The notes beneath the pieces are model-generated. The model worked only from the letters and a program-made list of their open reading frames with translations. It had not been told where the DNA came from and did not search any database. A stretch of 64,000 nucleotides of DNA from JAKAXS01 sp041940525. GTDB lineage: Bacteria; Pseudomonadota; Alphaproteobacteria; Rhizobiales; Hyphomicrobiaceae. The stretch is taken from contig JBGTSB010000007.1 in the NCBI GenBank assembly GCA_041940525.1, forward strand, positions 33,921 to 97,920, read 5' to 3'. Each line of letters opens with the position of its first letter. Position 1 is the first letter of the stretch. A program made the translations under genes and the position numbers. Positions 17,639-25,870 of this stretch are shown piece after piece.

Positions 17639-18385
17639 ATGCATTGGACGGATGAGGGCGTTGTGCTGTCGGTCCGCCCTCATGGCGAGACCGCCGCGAT
17701 CGCGGAGCTGTTCACGCGTTCGCATGGCCGTCATCTCGGATTGGTGCATGGCGGGCGTTCCCGCCGGCTTCGGCCGGTCCTTCAAATGGGCAATCACGTT
17801 GATGCGTCCTGGAAGGGGCGCTTGGCTGAACAACTTGGCCACGTCACGGTTGAGCTGCGCAAAGGGTATGCCGCCCAAGCGATGATGGACGCGAATGCTT
17901 TGTCGGCCTTGACGTCGCTCTGCGCGTTGACGCGGTTGTTGCCGGAGCGTGATCCGCATCCAGCACTTTACGAAGTGACGCTATTTGTTTTGAGTTTCTT
18001 GGACGATCCGTCTGTTTGGCCGGCGTTGCTTGTGCGCTGGGAATTGGCGTTGCTCGATGAGTTGGGGTTTGGTTTGGATCTGACGCGCTGCGCGGCGACC
18101 GGCTCAACAGACGATTTGATCTATGTTTCGCCCAAGTCCGGCCGCGCTGTGTCCGCAGAAGCCGGTGAGCCCTATAGCGACCGGTTGCTGCGCTTGCCGC
18201 CGTTCCTGTCGCGCCAACGCCAGCAGGCCGTTTCCGATCAAGACATTCAAGATGGGCTCACCTTGACCGGTCATTTTCTTGCCGTTCGCGTTTTGGCGCC
18301 GCGCGAGGAGACGTTGCCAGAGGTTCGCAGCCGTCTAGCGGAGAAGCTGGCCGGGCGCGCTGCGGCCCAAAGTTTCCGGCCTTAA
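17639..18385 (+). CDS. recO: DNA repair protein RecO
   Basis: RecFOR recombination mediator that loads RecA on SSB-coated DNA. 248 residues. MHWTDEGVVLSVRPHGETAAI is the N-terminal OB-fold, and the remainder is alpha-helical with the family segment RWELALLDELGFGLDLTRCA (about 140-160). GGAG precedes the ATG. Its TAA stop overlaps the stop of the opposing CAP-domain gene by four bases. Confidence 0.93.
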   Translation: MHWTDEGVVLSVRPHGETAAIAELFTRSHGRHLGLVHGGRSRRLRPVLQMGNHVDASWKGRLAEQLGHVTVELRKGYAAQAMMDANALSALTSLCALTRLLPERDPHPALYEVTLFVLSFLDDPSVWPALLVRWELALLDELGFGLDLTRCAATGSTDDLIYVSPKSGRAVSAEAGEPYSDRLLRLPPFLSRQRQQAVSDQDIQDGLTLTGHFLAVRVLAPREETLPEVRSRLAEKLAGRAAAQSFRP

Positions 18386-19080
18386 TTTTCGCTGTTCGAT
18401 AGAGAGACTGAAAGCTTGCCATCATCGTTCGTGCTGAGGCGGTATGCCGTACCATCTTGTGCAGTGAAATTCGCCCTGACGGGTGCTGTGAACAGTCCGC
18501 CATCCTGCTGAAAGCTAAGGTTGCCTGCGCTGCAAGAGCTATGGGTGATCGTGAAGCGCGGCTTGATGGCGTTGCTTTTTCCCGCAAACGAATAGGTGAT
18601 TGCTTCGGACGTTTGGTTGACGATCTTGAAGCGGATTTGCTCGGAGGCTGGCCGCGCGAACAGTTGCACGGTTACGTACTTGGGATATTTGTGCGCCACG
18701 CGCGCGACGCCGATGCCGGTCTCTGTCACTGATGCGCCGAGCAGGTTGGCGCGGTGGCTCGGAGAGTTCAGCCAGCCGTTGACAGCGCTGGAGGCGAGCG
18801 CGTTGGCAGAGAAACCCTGGCTTCGCGCTTCCATGGCAAGGTTTTCACTGTAGGTGCAGAATTCGTACCCTGCGGCGGCGATACGTTGGGGAACGGTGCT
18901 GCCGGCGTAAGTATGAGAGAAAGCCTGGTTTTGCGCCAACAGGTTGGCATAGGTTCGCGCCGCCTTGCTAAGCTTCGGATTGATTTTGACTGCCGCCAGC
19001 TTGTTTTCCAGGCGGGCGGCGTTTGTCATCTCTACAACGGCGATCTCAACCTGGTGCAGGTCGGGCGTTAGGGCACCCAT
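18382..19080 (-). CDS. CAP (SCP/PR1) domain protein
   Basis: 232 residues. A CAP domain (about 12-145) carries the hallmark histidines and glutamates in FSHTYAG, YSENLAM and SPSHRANLL, with a variable beta-rich C-terminal region after about 150. Bacterial CAP proteins are usually secreted, but no clear signal peptide is visible at this start (MGALTPDLHQVEIAV), so it may be cytoplasmic or use another route. It is convergent with recO and divergent from parC. Function unknown for the bacterial family. Confidence 0.85.
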   Translation of the reverse strand: MGALTPDLHQVEIAVVEMTNAARLENKLAAVKINPKLSKAARTYANLLAQNQAFSHTYAGSTVPQRIAAAGYEFCTYSENLAMEARSQGFSANALASSAVNGWLNSPSHRANLLGASVTETGIGVARVAHKYPKYVTVQLFARPASEQIRFKIVNQTSEAITYSFAGKSNAIKPRFTITHSSCSAGNLSFQQDGGLFTAPVRANFTAQDGTAYRLSTNDDGKLSVSLSNSEN

Positions 19081-19228
19081 GGGCGCTGTTCCTTGCGTTT
19101 TTTCTGGTGCTCACCTAGACGGGCCGTACGCCTCCTACAAGTCTGCAGGTGAGATAGACAACACGAAGCTGTGAGCTGTGGCGCTGGGGCACTTGAGGGG
19201 GCCACGGACGCCGTATAAATCCAGGCTC

Positions 19229-21478
19229 ATGAGCGACAAACCGATTCTCCCGGGCGACGGCCCCATCGAGCCCGTCAATCTGAAGGATGCGCTGGAAGAG
19301 CGCTACCTGGCGTACGCGCTGTCCACAATCATGCATCGCGCCTTGCCGGATGTGCGGGACGGACTGAAGCCGGTTCACCGGCGCATTCTGTACGCGATGC
19401 GAGAGTTGGGGCTCAATCCGGAAGCCGGTTATCGCAAGTGCGCCAAGATCGTTGGCGAAACGATGGGCAACTATCACCCTCACGGCAACCAGGCGATTTA
19501 CGATGCGCTGGCACGTTTGGCGCAGGGGTTTGCCGTGCGCTATCCGCTCGTCGACGGTCAGGGAAACTTCGGAAACATCGACGGCGACAATCCCGCTGCC
19601 GATCGATACACCGAAGCGCGGTTGACGTCTGTTGCTTCCGACCTTCTCGACGGGATTGACGAAGATACGGTTGATTTCCGCCCGAACTACGATGGCCGTG
19701 AGCAGGAACCGTCGGTTTTGCCGGCTGCATTTCCGAACCTGTTGGCGAACGGTTCGGCCGGTATCGCCGTCGGCATGGCGACGAACATTCCGCCGCATAA
19801 CGTCGACGAGCTATGCAATGCGCTGTTGCATCTCATCAAGTTTCCGAATGCGACGCTGGAGAAGCTGGTCGAGTTCATTCCAGGGCCAGACTTTCCGACC
19901 GGCGGTATCATCGTCGAGAGCCGTGAGCAAATTCTGGAGGCCTACCGGACGGGGCGTGGCGGATTCCGTCAGAGGGCGCGCTGGTCGAAGGAAGATACCG
20001 GCCGCGGCATGTACCAGATTGTCGTCACCGAAATTCCCTACCAGGTGCAGAAGTCGAAGCTCGTTGAAAAGATCGCTGAACTTCTGACTGAAAAGAAGCT
20101 TCCGTTGCTCGGCGATGTTCGTGACGAGAGTGCTGAGGAAATACGGTTGGTGTTGGAGCCGAAGAGCCGGACCGTAGATCCATATGTTTTGATGGAAAGC
20201 CTCTTCCGCCTCTCCGATCTTGAGGTGCGGTTCGGGTTGAACATGAACGTTCTGTCGGCCGGGCAGATTCCAAATGTTCTGTCGTTGAAGGACGTCCTTA
20301 AGCAGTGGCTGGAGCACCGAATTGAGGTTCTCGTCCGGCGCTCGCAGTACCGGTTGAACAAGATTGAGCACCGGTTGGAAGTGTTGGATGGCTACCTGAT
20401 TGCCTTCCTCAACATCGATGAAGTCATCCGCATTGTCCGCTACGAGGAGCAGCCGAAGGCGAAGCTCATTGAGACGTTCAATTTGTCGGACGTTCAAGCC
20501 GAAGCCATCTTGAACTTGCGCTTGCGGTCTCTCGCCAAGCTCGAAGAAATCGAGCTCAAGGCTGAACATGACCGGCTTTCCAAAGAGCGGCGCGAGCTGA
20601 AGGCGCTGCTGAAGTCCGACGACCTTCAGTGGGAGAAAATCAGCGAACAGGTGAAGGAGACGCGCGAGCGCTACTCCAAGAAGACGGAGCTTGGCCGCCG
20701 GCGTAGTGACTTTGCCGAGGCGCCGGAAATTGACGTCGATATTGATCAGGCCATGATTGAGAAGGAACCGGTGACGGTTATCCTGTCAGAGAAGGGCTGG
20801 ATCCGGGCGATGCGCGGGCACATCGACGACCTGTCCCGGCTGGAATTCAAGCAGGGCGACAAGCTTAAGCGCGCGACCAAGGCCTATACGACGGATAAGC
20901 TGTTGGTGTTCGCTACCAATGGCCGCTTCTTCACGCTGGAAGGCAGCCAGCTACCGGGCGGGCGTGGCCATGGCGAGCCGCTGCGCTTGATGATCGACCT
21001 GGAAGAGAACCACGACTTCGTTGAGCTCTTTGTCTTCGATCCGGAGCGTAAGCTGTTGGTCGCCTCAAACGATGGTTACGGTTTCGTCGTGCCGGAGGCA
21101 GACGTTGTCGCCTCGACGCGCAAAGGCAAGCAGGTGTTGAACGTCTCCGACCCGGACGAAGCCAAGATTTGCGTGCCTGTCGTGGGTGATCACGTGGCGT
21201 GCGTGAACGAGGGCCGCAAACTGGTTGTCTTCGCACTGGACGAGATCAATGAGATGACTCGCGGCAAAGGCATGATCTTGCAGCGTTCCAAGGATGCCGC
21301 ACTGTCGGATGTGCGGGTCTTCGCCAAGGCTGACGGTCTGACGTGGCTTGACAGTGCCGGGCGGACCTTCACGCTGAGCTGGGGCGATCTGAAAGAATGG
21401 CGTGGCCAGCGTGCGCAATCGGGCCGCGTGGTGCCGAAGGGTTTCCCAAGATCGAACAAGTTTGGACCGGCGTTTTAA
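19229..21478 (+). CDS. parC: DNA topoisomerase IV subunit A
   Basis: Breaks and rejoins DNA to separate sister chromosomes, together with ParE (not in the window). 749 residues from ATG 19229; an upstream in-frame start would add 17 non-family residues. The quinolone-site helix and dimer region are seen in HRALPDVRDGLKPVHRRIL and NYHPHGNQAIYDAL. The catalytic tyrosine is in DRYTEARLT. The C-terminal beta-pinwheel domain (about 500-749) is shorter than in GyrA and lacks a clear GyrA box, which favours ParC. Location just after recO also matches Rhizobiales parC. Confidence 0.93.
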   Translation: MSDKPILPGDGPIEPVNLKDALEERYLAYALSTIMHRALPDVRDGLKPVHRRILYAMRELGLNPEAGYRKCAKIVGETMGNYHPHGNQAIYDALARLAQGFAVRYPLVDGQGNFGNIDGDNPAADRYTEARLTSVASDLLDGIDEDTVDFRPNYDGREQEPSVLPAAFPNLLANGSAGIAVGMATNIPPHNVDELCNALLHLIKFPNATLEKLVEFIPGPDFPTGGIIVESREQILEAYRTGRGGFRQRARWSKEDTGRGMYQIVVTEIPYQVQKSKLVEKIAELLTEKKLPLLGDVRDESAEEIRLVLEPKSRTVDPYVLMESLFRLSDLEVRFGLNMNVLSAGQIPNVLSLKDVLKQWLEHRIEVLVRRSQYRLNKIEHRLEVLDGYLIAFLNIDEVIRIVRYEEQPKAKLIETFNLSDVQAEAILNLRLRSLAKLEEIELKAEHDRLSKERRELKALLKSDDLQWEKISEQVKETRERYSKKTELGRRRSDFAEAPEIDVDIDQAMIEKEPVTVILSEKGWIRAMRGHIDDLSRLEFKQGDKLKRATKAYTTDKLLVFATNGRFFTLEGSQLPGGRGHGEPLRLMIDLEENHDFVELFVFDPERKLLVASNDGYGFVVPEADVVASTRKGKQVLNVSDPDEAKICVPVVGDHVACVNEGRKLVVFALDEINEMTRGKGMILQRSKDAALSDVRVFAKADGLTWLDSAGRTFTLSWGDLKEWRGQRAQSGRVVPKGFPRSNKFGPAF

Positions 21479-21481
21479 AGC

Positions 21482-22237
21482 CTAGTCTTCTTCAGGGGCG
21501 CGCACCCAGCCATTGGGGCCGAGGCGTTCTTGCGGCTGATAGCGGGCCTTGTAGCGCATCTTGCGCGAACCTTCGATCCAGTAGCCGAGGTAGAGATACG
21601 GAAGGCCGAGGCTGCGCGTGTATTCTATGTGTTCGAGGATCATGTGCGTGCCGAGGCTGCGGTTCTCCTCGAGTGGCTCGTAGAAGCTGTAGACCATCGA
21701 GATGCCGTCGCTAAGCCGGTCGCACAGGGCGACGCCAACGAGTGGCCAGCTGTCAGGATTGGAATCCAGCGCGTTCTCCGGCTTCTGCCGGTACTCGGTT
21801 AGGAACGTCTTGATGACGCTGTCTTCGACCATCATCGCGTAGTCGAGCACGGACATGTCAGCCATGCCGCCTTCGGAATGCCGGTTGTCGATGTAGTCGC
21901 GGAAGAGGCCGTACTGTTCCGTGGTGGCGACGGAAGTTACGCGCCGGGTCAGAAGATCCGAGTTCCGTTCGGAAACGCGGCGCATGGATCGGGTAGGCTC
22001 GAACTCATCAACGACGACGCGCACCGAAACGCAGGCGTGACAGCCCTCGCAGTAGGGCATGTAGGCGATGTTCTGGCTGCGGCGGAAGCCGCCCTTCAAC
22101 AGATTGTCGATGAGCGCCTGCGGCTTCTCGTGGGTCAAATGCGTGAACAGCTTCCTCTCAAGCCGCCCAGGCAGATAGGGACAGGGTTGCGGAGCGGTAA
22201 CGTAGAACTCTGGAAAGTGCTTTTGTTGTTCGCTCAT
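21482..22237 (-). CDS. bpt: Aspartate/glutamate leucyltransferase (N-end rule)
   Basis: Adds leucine from Leu-tRNA to proteins with N-terminal Asp or Glu, marking them for ClpS/ClpAP degradation. 251 residues with the family's PYLPGRLERKLFTHL, the cysteine cluster YCEGCHACVSVRV (about 63-75) and YLYLGYWIEGSRKMRYKARY near the C terminus. Homologous to eukaryotic arginyltransferase Ate1; bacterial members are mostly Bpt. It is convergent with parC, three bases apart. Confidence 0.92.
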   Translation of the reverse strand: MSEQQKHFPEFYVTAPQPCPYLPGRLERKLFTHLTHEKPQALIDNLLKGGFRRSQNIAYMPYCEGCHACVSVRVVVDEFEPTRSMRRVSERNSDLLTRRVTSVATTEQYGLFRDYIDNRHSEGGMADMSVLDYAMMVEDSVIKTFLTEYRQKPENALDSNPDSWPLVGVALCDRLSDGISMVYSFYEPLEENRSLGTHMILEHIEYTRSLGLPYLYLGYWIEGSRKMRYKARYQPQERLGPNGWVRAPEED

Positions 22238-22332
22238 CCGTTTTGCCTGTTACGACCCGGAGCGGGCTGTGCGCTCGGGTGAATGATACGTGAGTGTGCC
22301 GGTCGCGATCAAGCAAGACCTGGCTTGCCGCA

Positions 22333-23238
22333 TCAACCCTGGCCGCGGGTCTGGGTTTCCCCTGGACGCGCCGAAATTTCGATGAAGTTCAGAATTTCTT
22401 GGGCGACATCAACACCGGACACCTTCTCGACGCCTTCAATTCCGGGAGACGCGTTGACCTCTAAAACGAGGGGTCCTCGTGCGGAACGCAACATATCCAC
22501 ACCACAGACATTCAGCCCAAGAACGGATGCTGCGTGGATGGCAGTATTCTGTTCCTCTTCGGTAAGGTCTACCCGGCGTGCTGCCCCGCCGCGATGAAGG
22601 TTGGAGCGGAATTCGCCCGGCGTGCTGTGGCGCTGCATACCCGCGACGACCCGGCCGCCAATGACGAAAGCGCGTAGGTCGGCGCCTTCGGCCTCGTGGA
22701 TGTACTCCTGCACCATGATGTTGACGCTTGCGGCGCTGAAGGCCTGGATCGTTGATTTCGCCGACGCTTCGGTGTCGGCGAAAATAACGCCTAGCCCCTG
22801 CGTGCCTTCAACGAGTTTGATGACGACCGGAGCGCCACCGACTTCGGCCAACACTTCAGCAGCGGCGCGCGGGCCATGGGCGAAAGCTGTGACCGGTAGT
22901 CCGATGCCGGCGCGGGCCAGCAATTGTAGTGCGCGTAGCTTGTCTCGTGCCCGGCCGATGGCGACGCTCTCGTTGAGCGGGTAAACGCCTTGCATTTCGA
23001 ATTGACGCAGGATGGCGAGGCCGTAAGCGGTGACGGATGCGCCGATGCGCGGGATCACAGCGTCGTAACGCGGCAGTGTGTGTCCGCCGTAGCGCAGGAC
23101 GGGGTTGTTGGACGTGACATTCACGTGGACGCGGAGGGTGTTGATGATGTCCAGCGTATGTCCTCGCGCCTGGGCGACGTCTAACAGGCGCCGGTGCGTG
23201 TAGAGCTTGGGGTTGCGGGCGAGCATAGCCAGACGCAT
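22333..23238 (-). CDS. rimK: RimK-type ATP-grasp alpha-L-glutamate ligase
   Basis: ATP-grasp enzyme of 301 residues that, in E. coli, adds glutamates to the C terminus of ribosomal protein S6. Signatures are LPRYDAVIPRIGAS (about 56-69), VVIKLVEGTQGLGV, VQEYIHEAEGADLRAFVIG and the metal-binding VLEVNASPGIEGVE. rpsF is not in the window, so the substrate is not shown. A small Ala/Pro-rich membrane protein is encoded 29 bases upstream on the same strand. Confidence 0.92.
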   Translation of the reverse strand: MRLAMLARNPKLYTHRRLLDVAQARGHTLDIINTLRVHVNVTSNNPVLRYGGHTLPRYDAVIPRIGASVTAYGLAILRQFEMQGVYPLNESVAIGRARDKLRALQLLARAGIGLPVTAFAHGPRAAAEVLAEVGGAPVVIKLVEGTQGLGVIFADTEASAKSTIQAFSAASVNIMVQEYIHEAEGADLRAFVIGGRVVAGMQRHSTPGEFRSNLHRGGAARRVDLTEEEQNTAIHAASVLGLNVCGVDMLRSARGPLVLEVNASPGIEGVEKVSGVDVAQEILNFIEISARPGETQTRGQG

Positions 23239-23267
23239 GTGTGGCGTATCCTACTCGGTCTGCTGGA

Positions 23268-23657
23268 CTACGATTGGTCCGTCGAGGTGCTGCCGGTGCC
23301 CATGAGGCCCGCCGCGGCGGGTGGTGGTGGTGGTCCGCGCCGGCGGACGGGTGCGCCAGTGTTGTTTGTGGCAGATGCCGCCGGTGGGCTCGACGCACCG
23401 CCCGCGCTGGCCGGTGGTGCGCTACCTGTTCGTGCTGTTGGCGCTCCGGCGGTCACTGGTGGTGGGGCGCCCCGGCTCGTCGAAGGTGCCGCGGCGGGTG
23501 CTTGTGGTGGCGCAGGTGCGTCGAATGAAGTGCGCCGGTGCGGCTGATCGAACCTTGCGTTTGGCCCGCGCAACGCTGACCAGCGCCCGATAAAGTATCC
23601 CGCGATGATGGCTGCTAGGACTAGCAGTCCCAATAGGACGTATTGCGATATCGTCAT
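23268..23657 (-). CDS. Single-pass membrane protein with Pro/Ala-rich tail
   Basis: 129 residues starting MTISQYVLLGLLVLAAIIAGYF, with one transmembrane helix (about 5-23), a short basic stretch, then a low-complexity Pro/Ala/Ser/Thr tail of about 100 residues with a PPPPP run. The same strand continues to rimK after 29 bases, so they may be co-transcribed. Low complexity prevents family assignment. Codon-position bias supports this frame over the other readings of the GC-rich stretch. Confidence 0.6.
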   Translation of the reverse strand: MTISQYVLLGLLVLAAIIAGYFIGRWSALRGPNARFDQPHRRTSFDAPAPPQAPAAAPSTSRGAPPPVTAGAPTARTGSAPPASAGGASSPPAASATNNTGAPVRRRGPPPPPAAAGLMGTGSTSTDQS

Positions 23658-23757
23658 CGAATGTGCCCACACTCTGTTCCGGCCGCGCACAGTTTAGCGG
23701 CCCGCAAGGCGGGGCGCGAGTGGCAATCTGTCTTTGGATTTTCGCAATGAAGGACTT

Positions 23758-23982
23758 TTACAGTCCTAGACCTACTTTGGTGACAGGCGGGGTGAGTGTT
23801 TCCGGTGCAGAGCTTTGCGCGTCTAAAGCGGGATCGATCGAGGCGTGCGTAAGCCAAGCCATGCAGCTGATAGCCACGAACAAAATGGCGAGCGCAATGG
23901 CGGTCTTCTTTATAAACCAGCCGAATGAAACCGGACTCAAAGTGTCTTGCGGCAGGCCGACTGCACGCGCTTTTATTGTCAT
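23758..23982 (-). CDS. Small single-pass membrane protein
   Basis: 74 residues. A basic N terminus is followed by a hydrophobic helix (about 26-45, TAIALAILFVAISCMAWL) and a Pro/Thr/Ser-rich tail. GAGGGA lies about six bases before the ATG. It is upstream of the Pro/Ala-rich membrane protein and rimK on the same strand. A tail-anchored or signal-anchor topology is likely. I do not recognise a family. Confidence 0.55.
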   Translation of the reverse strand: MTIKARAVGLPQDTLSPVSFGWFIKKTAIALAILFVAISCMAWLTHASIDPALDAQSSAPETLTPPVTKVGLGL

Positions 23983-24170
23983 TGATTTCCCTCACCGCGC
24001 GTCCAGGCAATACTGGACACATCTTCCCCCGGCGGAACAGGTCCGCCAAATCAACGGTGCGACATAACTGCGGGAACACGTGGTAAACGTCAAGTAATAC
24101 AGGCCTCTCGGCGGCATTTGAGAGACTTTGCGTGCCCGGTGTGCCACGATTTTGCACGCCGACTTGCCAA

Positions 24171-24182
24171 GGCGTATACGCC
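24171..24182. promoter_or_regulatory. 12-bp palindrome upstream of the CDF gene
   Basis: GGCGTATACGCC is a perfect 12-base palindrome 53 bases before the CDF transporter start, in the divergent region with the 74-residue membrane protein. It could be an operator; palindromes of this length also arise by chance (roughly one per 4 kb). Confidence 0.25.
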
Positions 24183-24234
24183 GCTCTTGCAAACGGGCTA
24201 ATTGGCGGTTGGTTGCGGTGGTGGAACGGAATTG

Positions 24235-24834
24235 ATGACGACACACGACGCGTACGATGATGTGTTGCGGCGCACGGTGCTTACCGTGCTCTTGGCGAAC
24301 TTGGCCTATTTTTTCGTCGAGTACTCCGTCGCAATTGCGATTGGATCTGTGGCTCTGTTCGCCGACAGCATCGACTTTCTTGAGGACGCCGCGGTCAATC
24401 TACTTGTGCTGTTGGCGATGGGGTGGAGTGCGGTCAAGCGCCGAGCCGTCGGGCTTGTCCTTGCGGCGCTTTTGCTGGTTCCTGGTTTCGCTGCGCTTTG
24501 GACGGCGTACGAAAAGATCTTGGATCCTCAGATCGCCGATCCGCTGGCTCTTTCAGTCACGGGTATGGGGGCATTTGCCGTCAATCTCTTCTGCGCCTGG
24601 ATTTTGGCCCGGACCGGCCGGCGGGGAGGCACGCTAGTTCGTGCGGCGTTTCTTTCGGCTCGAAACGACGTGTTGGCGAATGTCGCGATCGTTGTCGCTG
24701 GCGTGGTGACATACCTACTCACCAGCATTTGGCCAGATATCATTGTGGGGCTAGCAATAGCAGCGCTTAACGCCAGCTCCGCTTACGAAGTGTATGAAGC
24801 CTCATTGGAGGAGGGTTCGCCGCCCAAGCCATGA
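24235..24834 (+). CDS. Short CDF-family cation transporter
   Basis: 199 residues from ATG 24235. Five to six transmembrane helices are visible and there is no C-terminal cytoplasmic domain. In helix 2 the metal motif reads ADSIDFLEDA, aligning with the H/DxxxD site of cation diffusion facilitators. In helix 5 it is RNDVLAN, that is D-x3-N where classical members have H/D-x3-D. This shortened subfamily is common in proteobacteria; metal specificity is unknown and the unusual site makes zinc export uncertain. It is divergent from the small membrane gene. Confidence 0.82.
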   Translation: MTTHDAYDDVLRRTVLTVLLANLAYFFVEYSVAIAIGSVALFADSIDFLEDAAVNLLVLLAMGWSAVKRRAVGLVLAALLLVPGFAALWTAYEKILDPQIADPLALSVTGMGAFAVNLFCAWILARTGRRGGTLVRAAFLSARNDVLANVAIVVAGVVTYLLTSIWPDIIVGLAIAALNASSAYEVYEASLEEGSPPKP

Positions 24835-25080
24835 TGCGCAGATGCGACATAATGTGATGCTTTCGTGCGACATGTTTGCGCTGATTAAAAATTGGGCGGT
24901 GAAAAATAAGGGGTTGCTGAGAAAAAGTGCTGGAGGTGTCTGTTTTCTGCGCTTGTGCAGTCACTGATTCTCCCTCAGCCTCAAAGTCAAGAACAAGAAT
25001 GTACGAGTTTTAGGGATCGGCACGCCCAAAGGACTGTTGCCCGTTAATCACGGGCCCAACACGAGCTCGGGGTGCAAACC

Positions 25081-25287
25081 ATGATCGAGATTCTTGTTTC
25101 CGTCTGCTTCGTCAATGATCCGCAGCGTTGCAAGGACGTTCACTTGTCCTATATGGCTGACTCGTTCACGCCGCAGCAATGCATGATCTTCGGCCAGGCG
25201 GAAATCGCAAAATGGTCGGCTGGCCATCCCAATTGGCGCATCGAGCGCTGGAAGTGTCAGCGCCCCGGCCAAGTCGCCAACATCTAA
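25081..25287 (+). CDS. Conserved small protein of unknown function
   Basis: 68 residues, starting MIEILVSVCFVNDPQRCKDV and ending in basic and aromatic residues (NWRIERWKCQRPGQ). Four cysteines are spread through it (about residues 9, 16, 34 and 60). I recall similar short proteins across Rhizobiales but no assigned function. ATG at 25081 is preferred to a GTG nine bases upstream. It is probably cytoplasmic, and there is no obvious partner nearby. Confidence 0.6.
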   Translation: MIEILVSVCFVNDPQRCKDVHLSYMADSFTPQQCMIFGQAEIAKWSAGHPNWRIERWKCQRPGQVANI

Positions 25288-25439
25288 GACATCCTAACTG
25301 GCGGGATACGGCTCGTTGACGCTGTTTTCTGCCCGGCGACGGAAACCGGTCATCATATCCGTTACGTCCTGTGCTAGGGAACGCCGTCTTGCTGCCATCG
25401 GCTGCGGCTAGGCAGAAGACCTCAGCTCAGGAGGAACAC

Positions 25440-25799
25440 ATGAACCGGGTTATATTGGCCGCTATCTTGGGTGGCCTAATCGTTACGCCAGCAGTTGCGC
25501 TGGATGCGAAAGTCCAAGAGGCGATCAAGACCTTCGGCGATGTTGGTAGCGATCCCGCGAAGCTCAAGGCTTATTGTGAAATGGGCGAGCTGATGGAAGC
25601 GGCTGGCGACGACGAGAAGAAGCTTGAAGCCGCCGACGCCAAGATTGAAAAGCATTTCGATACGCTGGGACCTGAGTTCGAGACAGCGTGGAATGCTGGA
25701 GAGAATTTGAAGGAAGACAGCGAAGACGCGAAAGCGTTGTCTGCTGCTTTGGACGAACTCGATCAGAAGTGCTTCGCCAAGGAAGATGACAAAGGCTGA
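25440..25799 (+). CDS. Small secreted acidic protein
   Basis: 119 residues with a signal peptide (about 1-20, MNRVILAAILGGLIVTPAVA) and a strong GGAGG just before the ATG. The mature part is helical and rich in Asp, Glu and Lys, with two cysteines (about 46 and 112) that could pair in the periplasm. It is followed by a good terminator, so it is a single-gene unit. Family not recognised. Confidence 0.78.
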   Translation: MNRVILAAILGGLIVTPAVALDAKVQEAIKTFGDVGSDPAKLKAYCEMGELMEAAGDDEKKLEAADAKIEKHFDTLGPEFETAWNAGENLKEDSEDAKALSAALDELDQKCFAKEDDKG

Positions 25800-25833
25800 G
25801 GCCTTGGTTCGGGCATGTGATGATGAACGACAA

Positions 25834-25870
25834 CAGTGCCTGGGTTTACCCCGGGCACTGTTTGTTTGAT
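25834..25870 (+). terminator. Rho-independent terminator
   Basis: CAGTGCC-T-GGG pairs with CCC-G-GGCACTG (11 pairs with one G-T) around a short TTTAC loop, followed by TTTGTTTG. It ends the 119-residue secreted protein gene and abuts the phaC stop, so it may also serve phaC in reverse, though the T-run is weak that way. Confidence 0.8.

Noticed and set aside
23422..23670. Second minus-strand frame over the Pro/Ala-rich membrane gene
   Set aside because: No hydrophobic helix and an erratic composition; the neighbouring frame has a good signal-anchor segment.
23654..24244. 196-codon minus-strand frame covering the 74-residue membrane gene
   Set aside because: No family resemblance, His/Arg/Cys-rich, and it runs through a divergent promoter region.
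24971..25080. GCCCGT/ACGGGC stem before the 68-residue gene as a terminator
   Set aside because: The stem is short and not followed by T; it does not clearly end the CDF gene 200 bases upstream.
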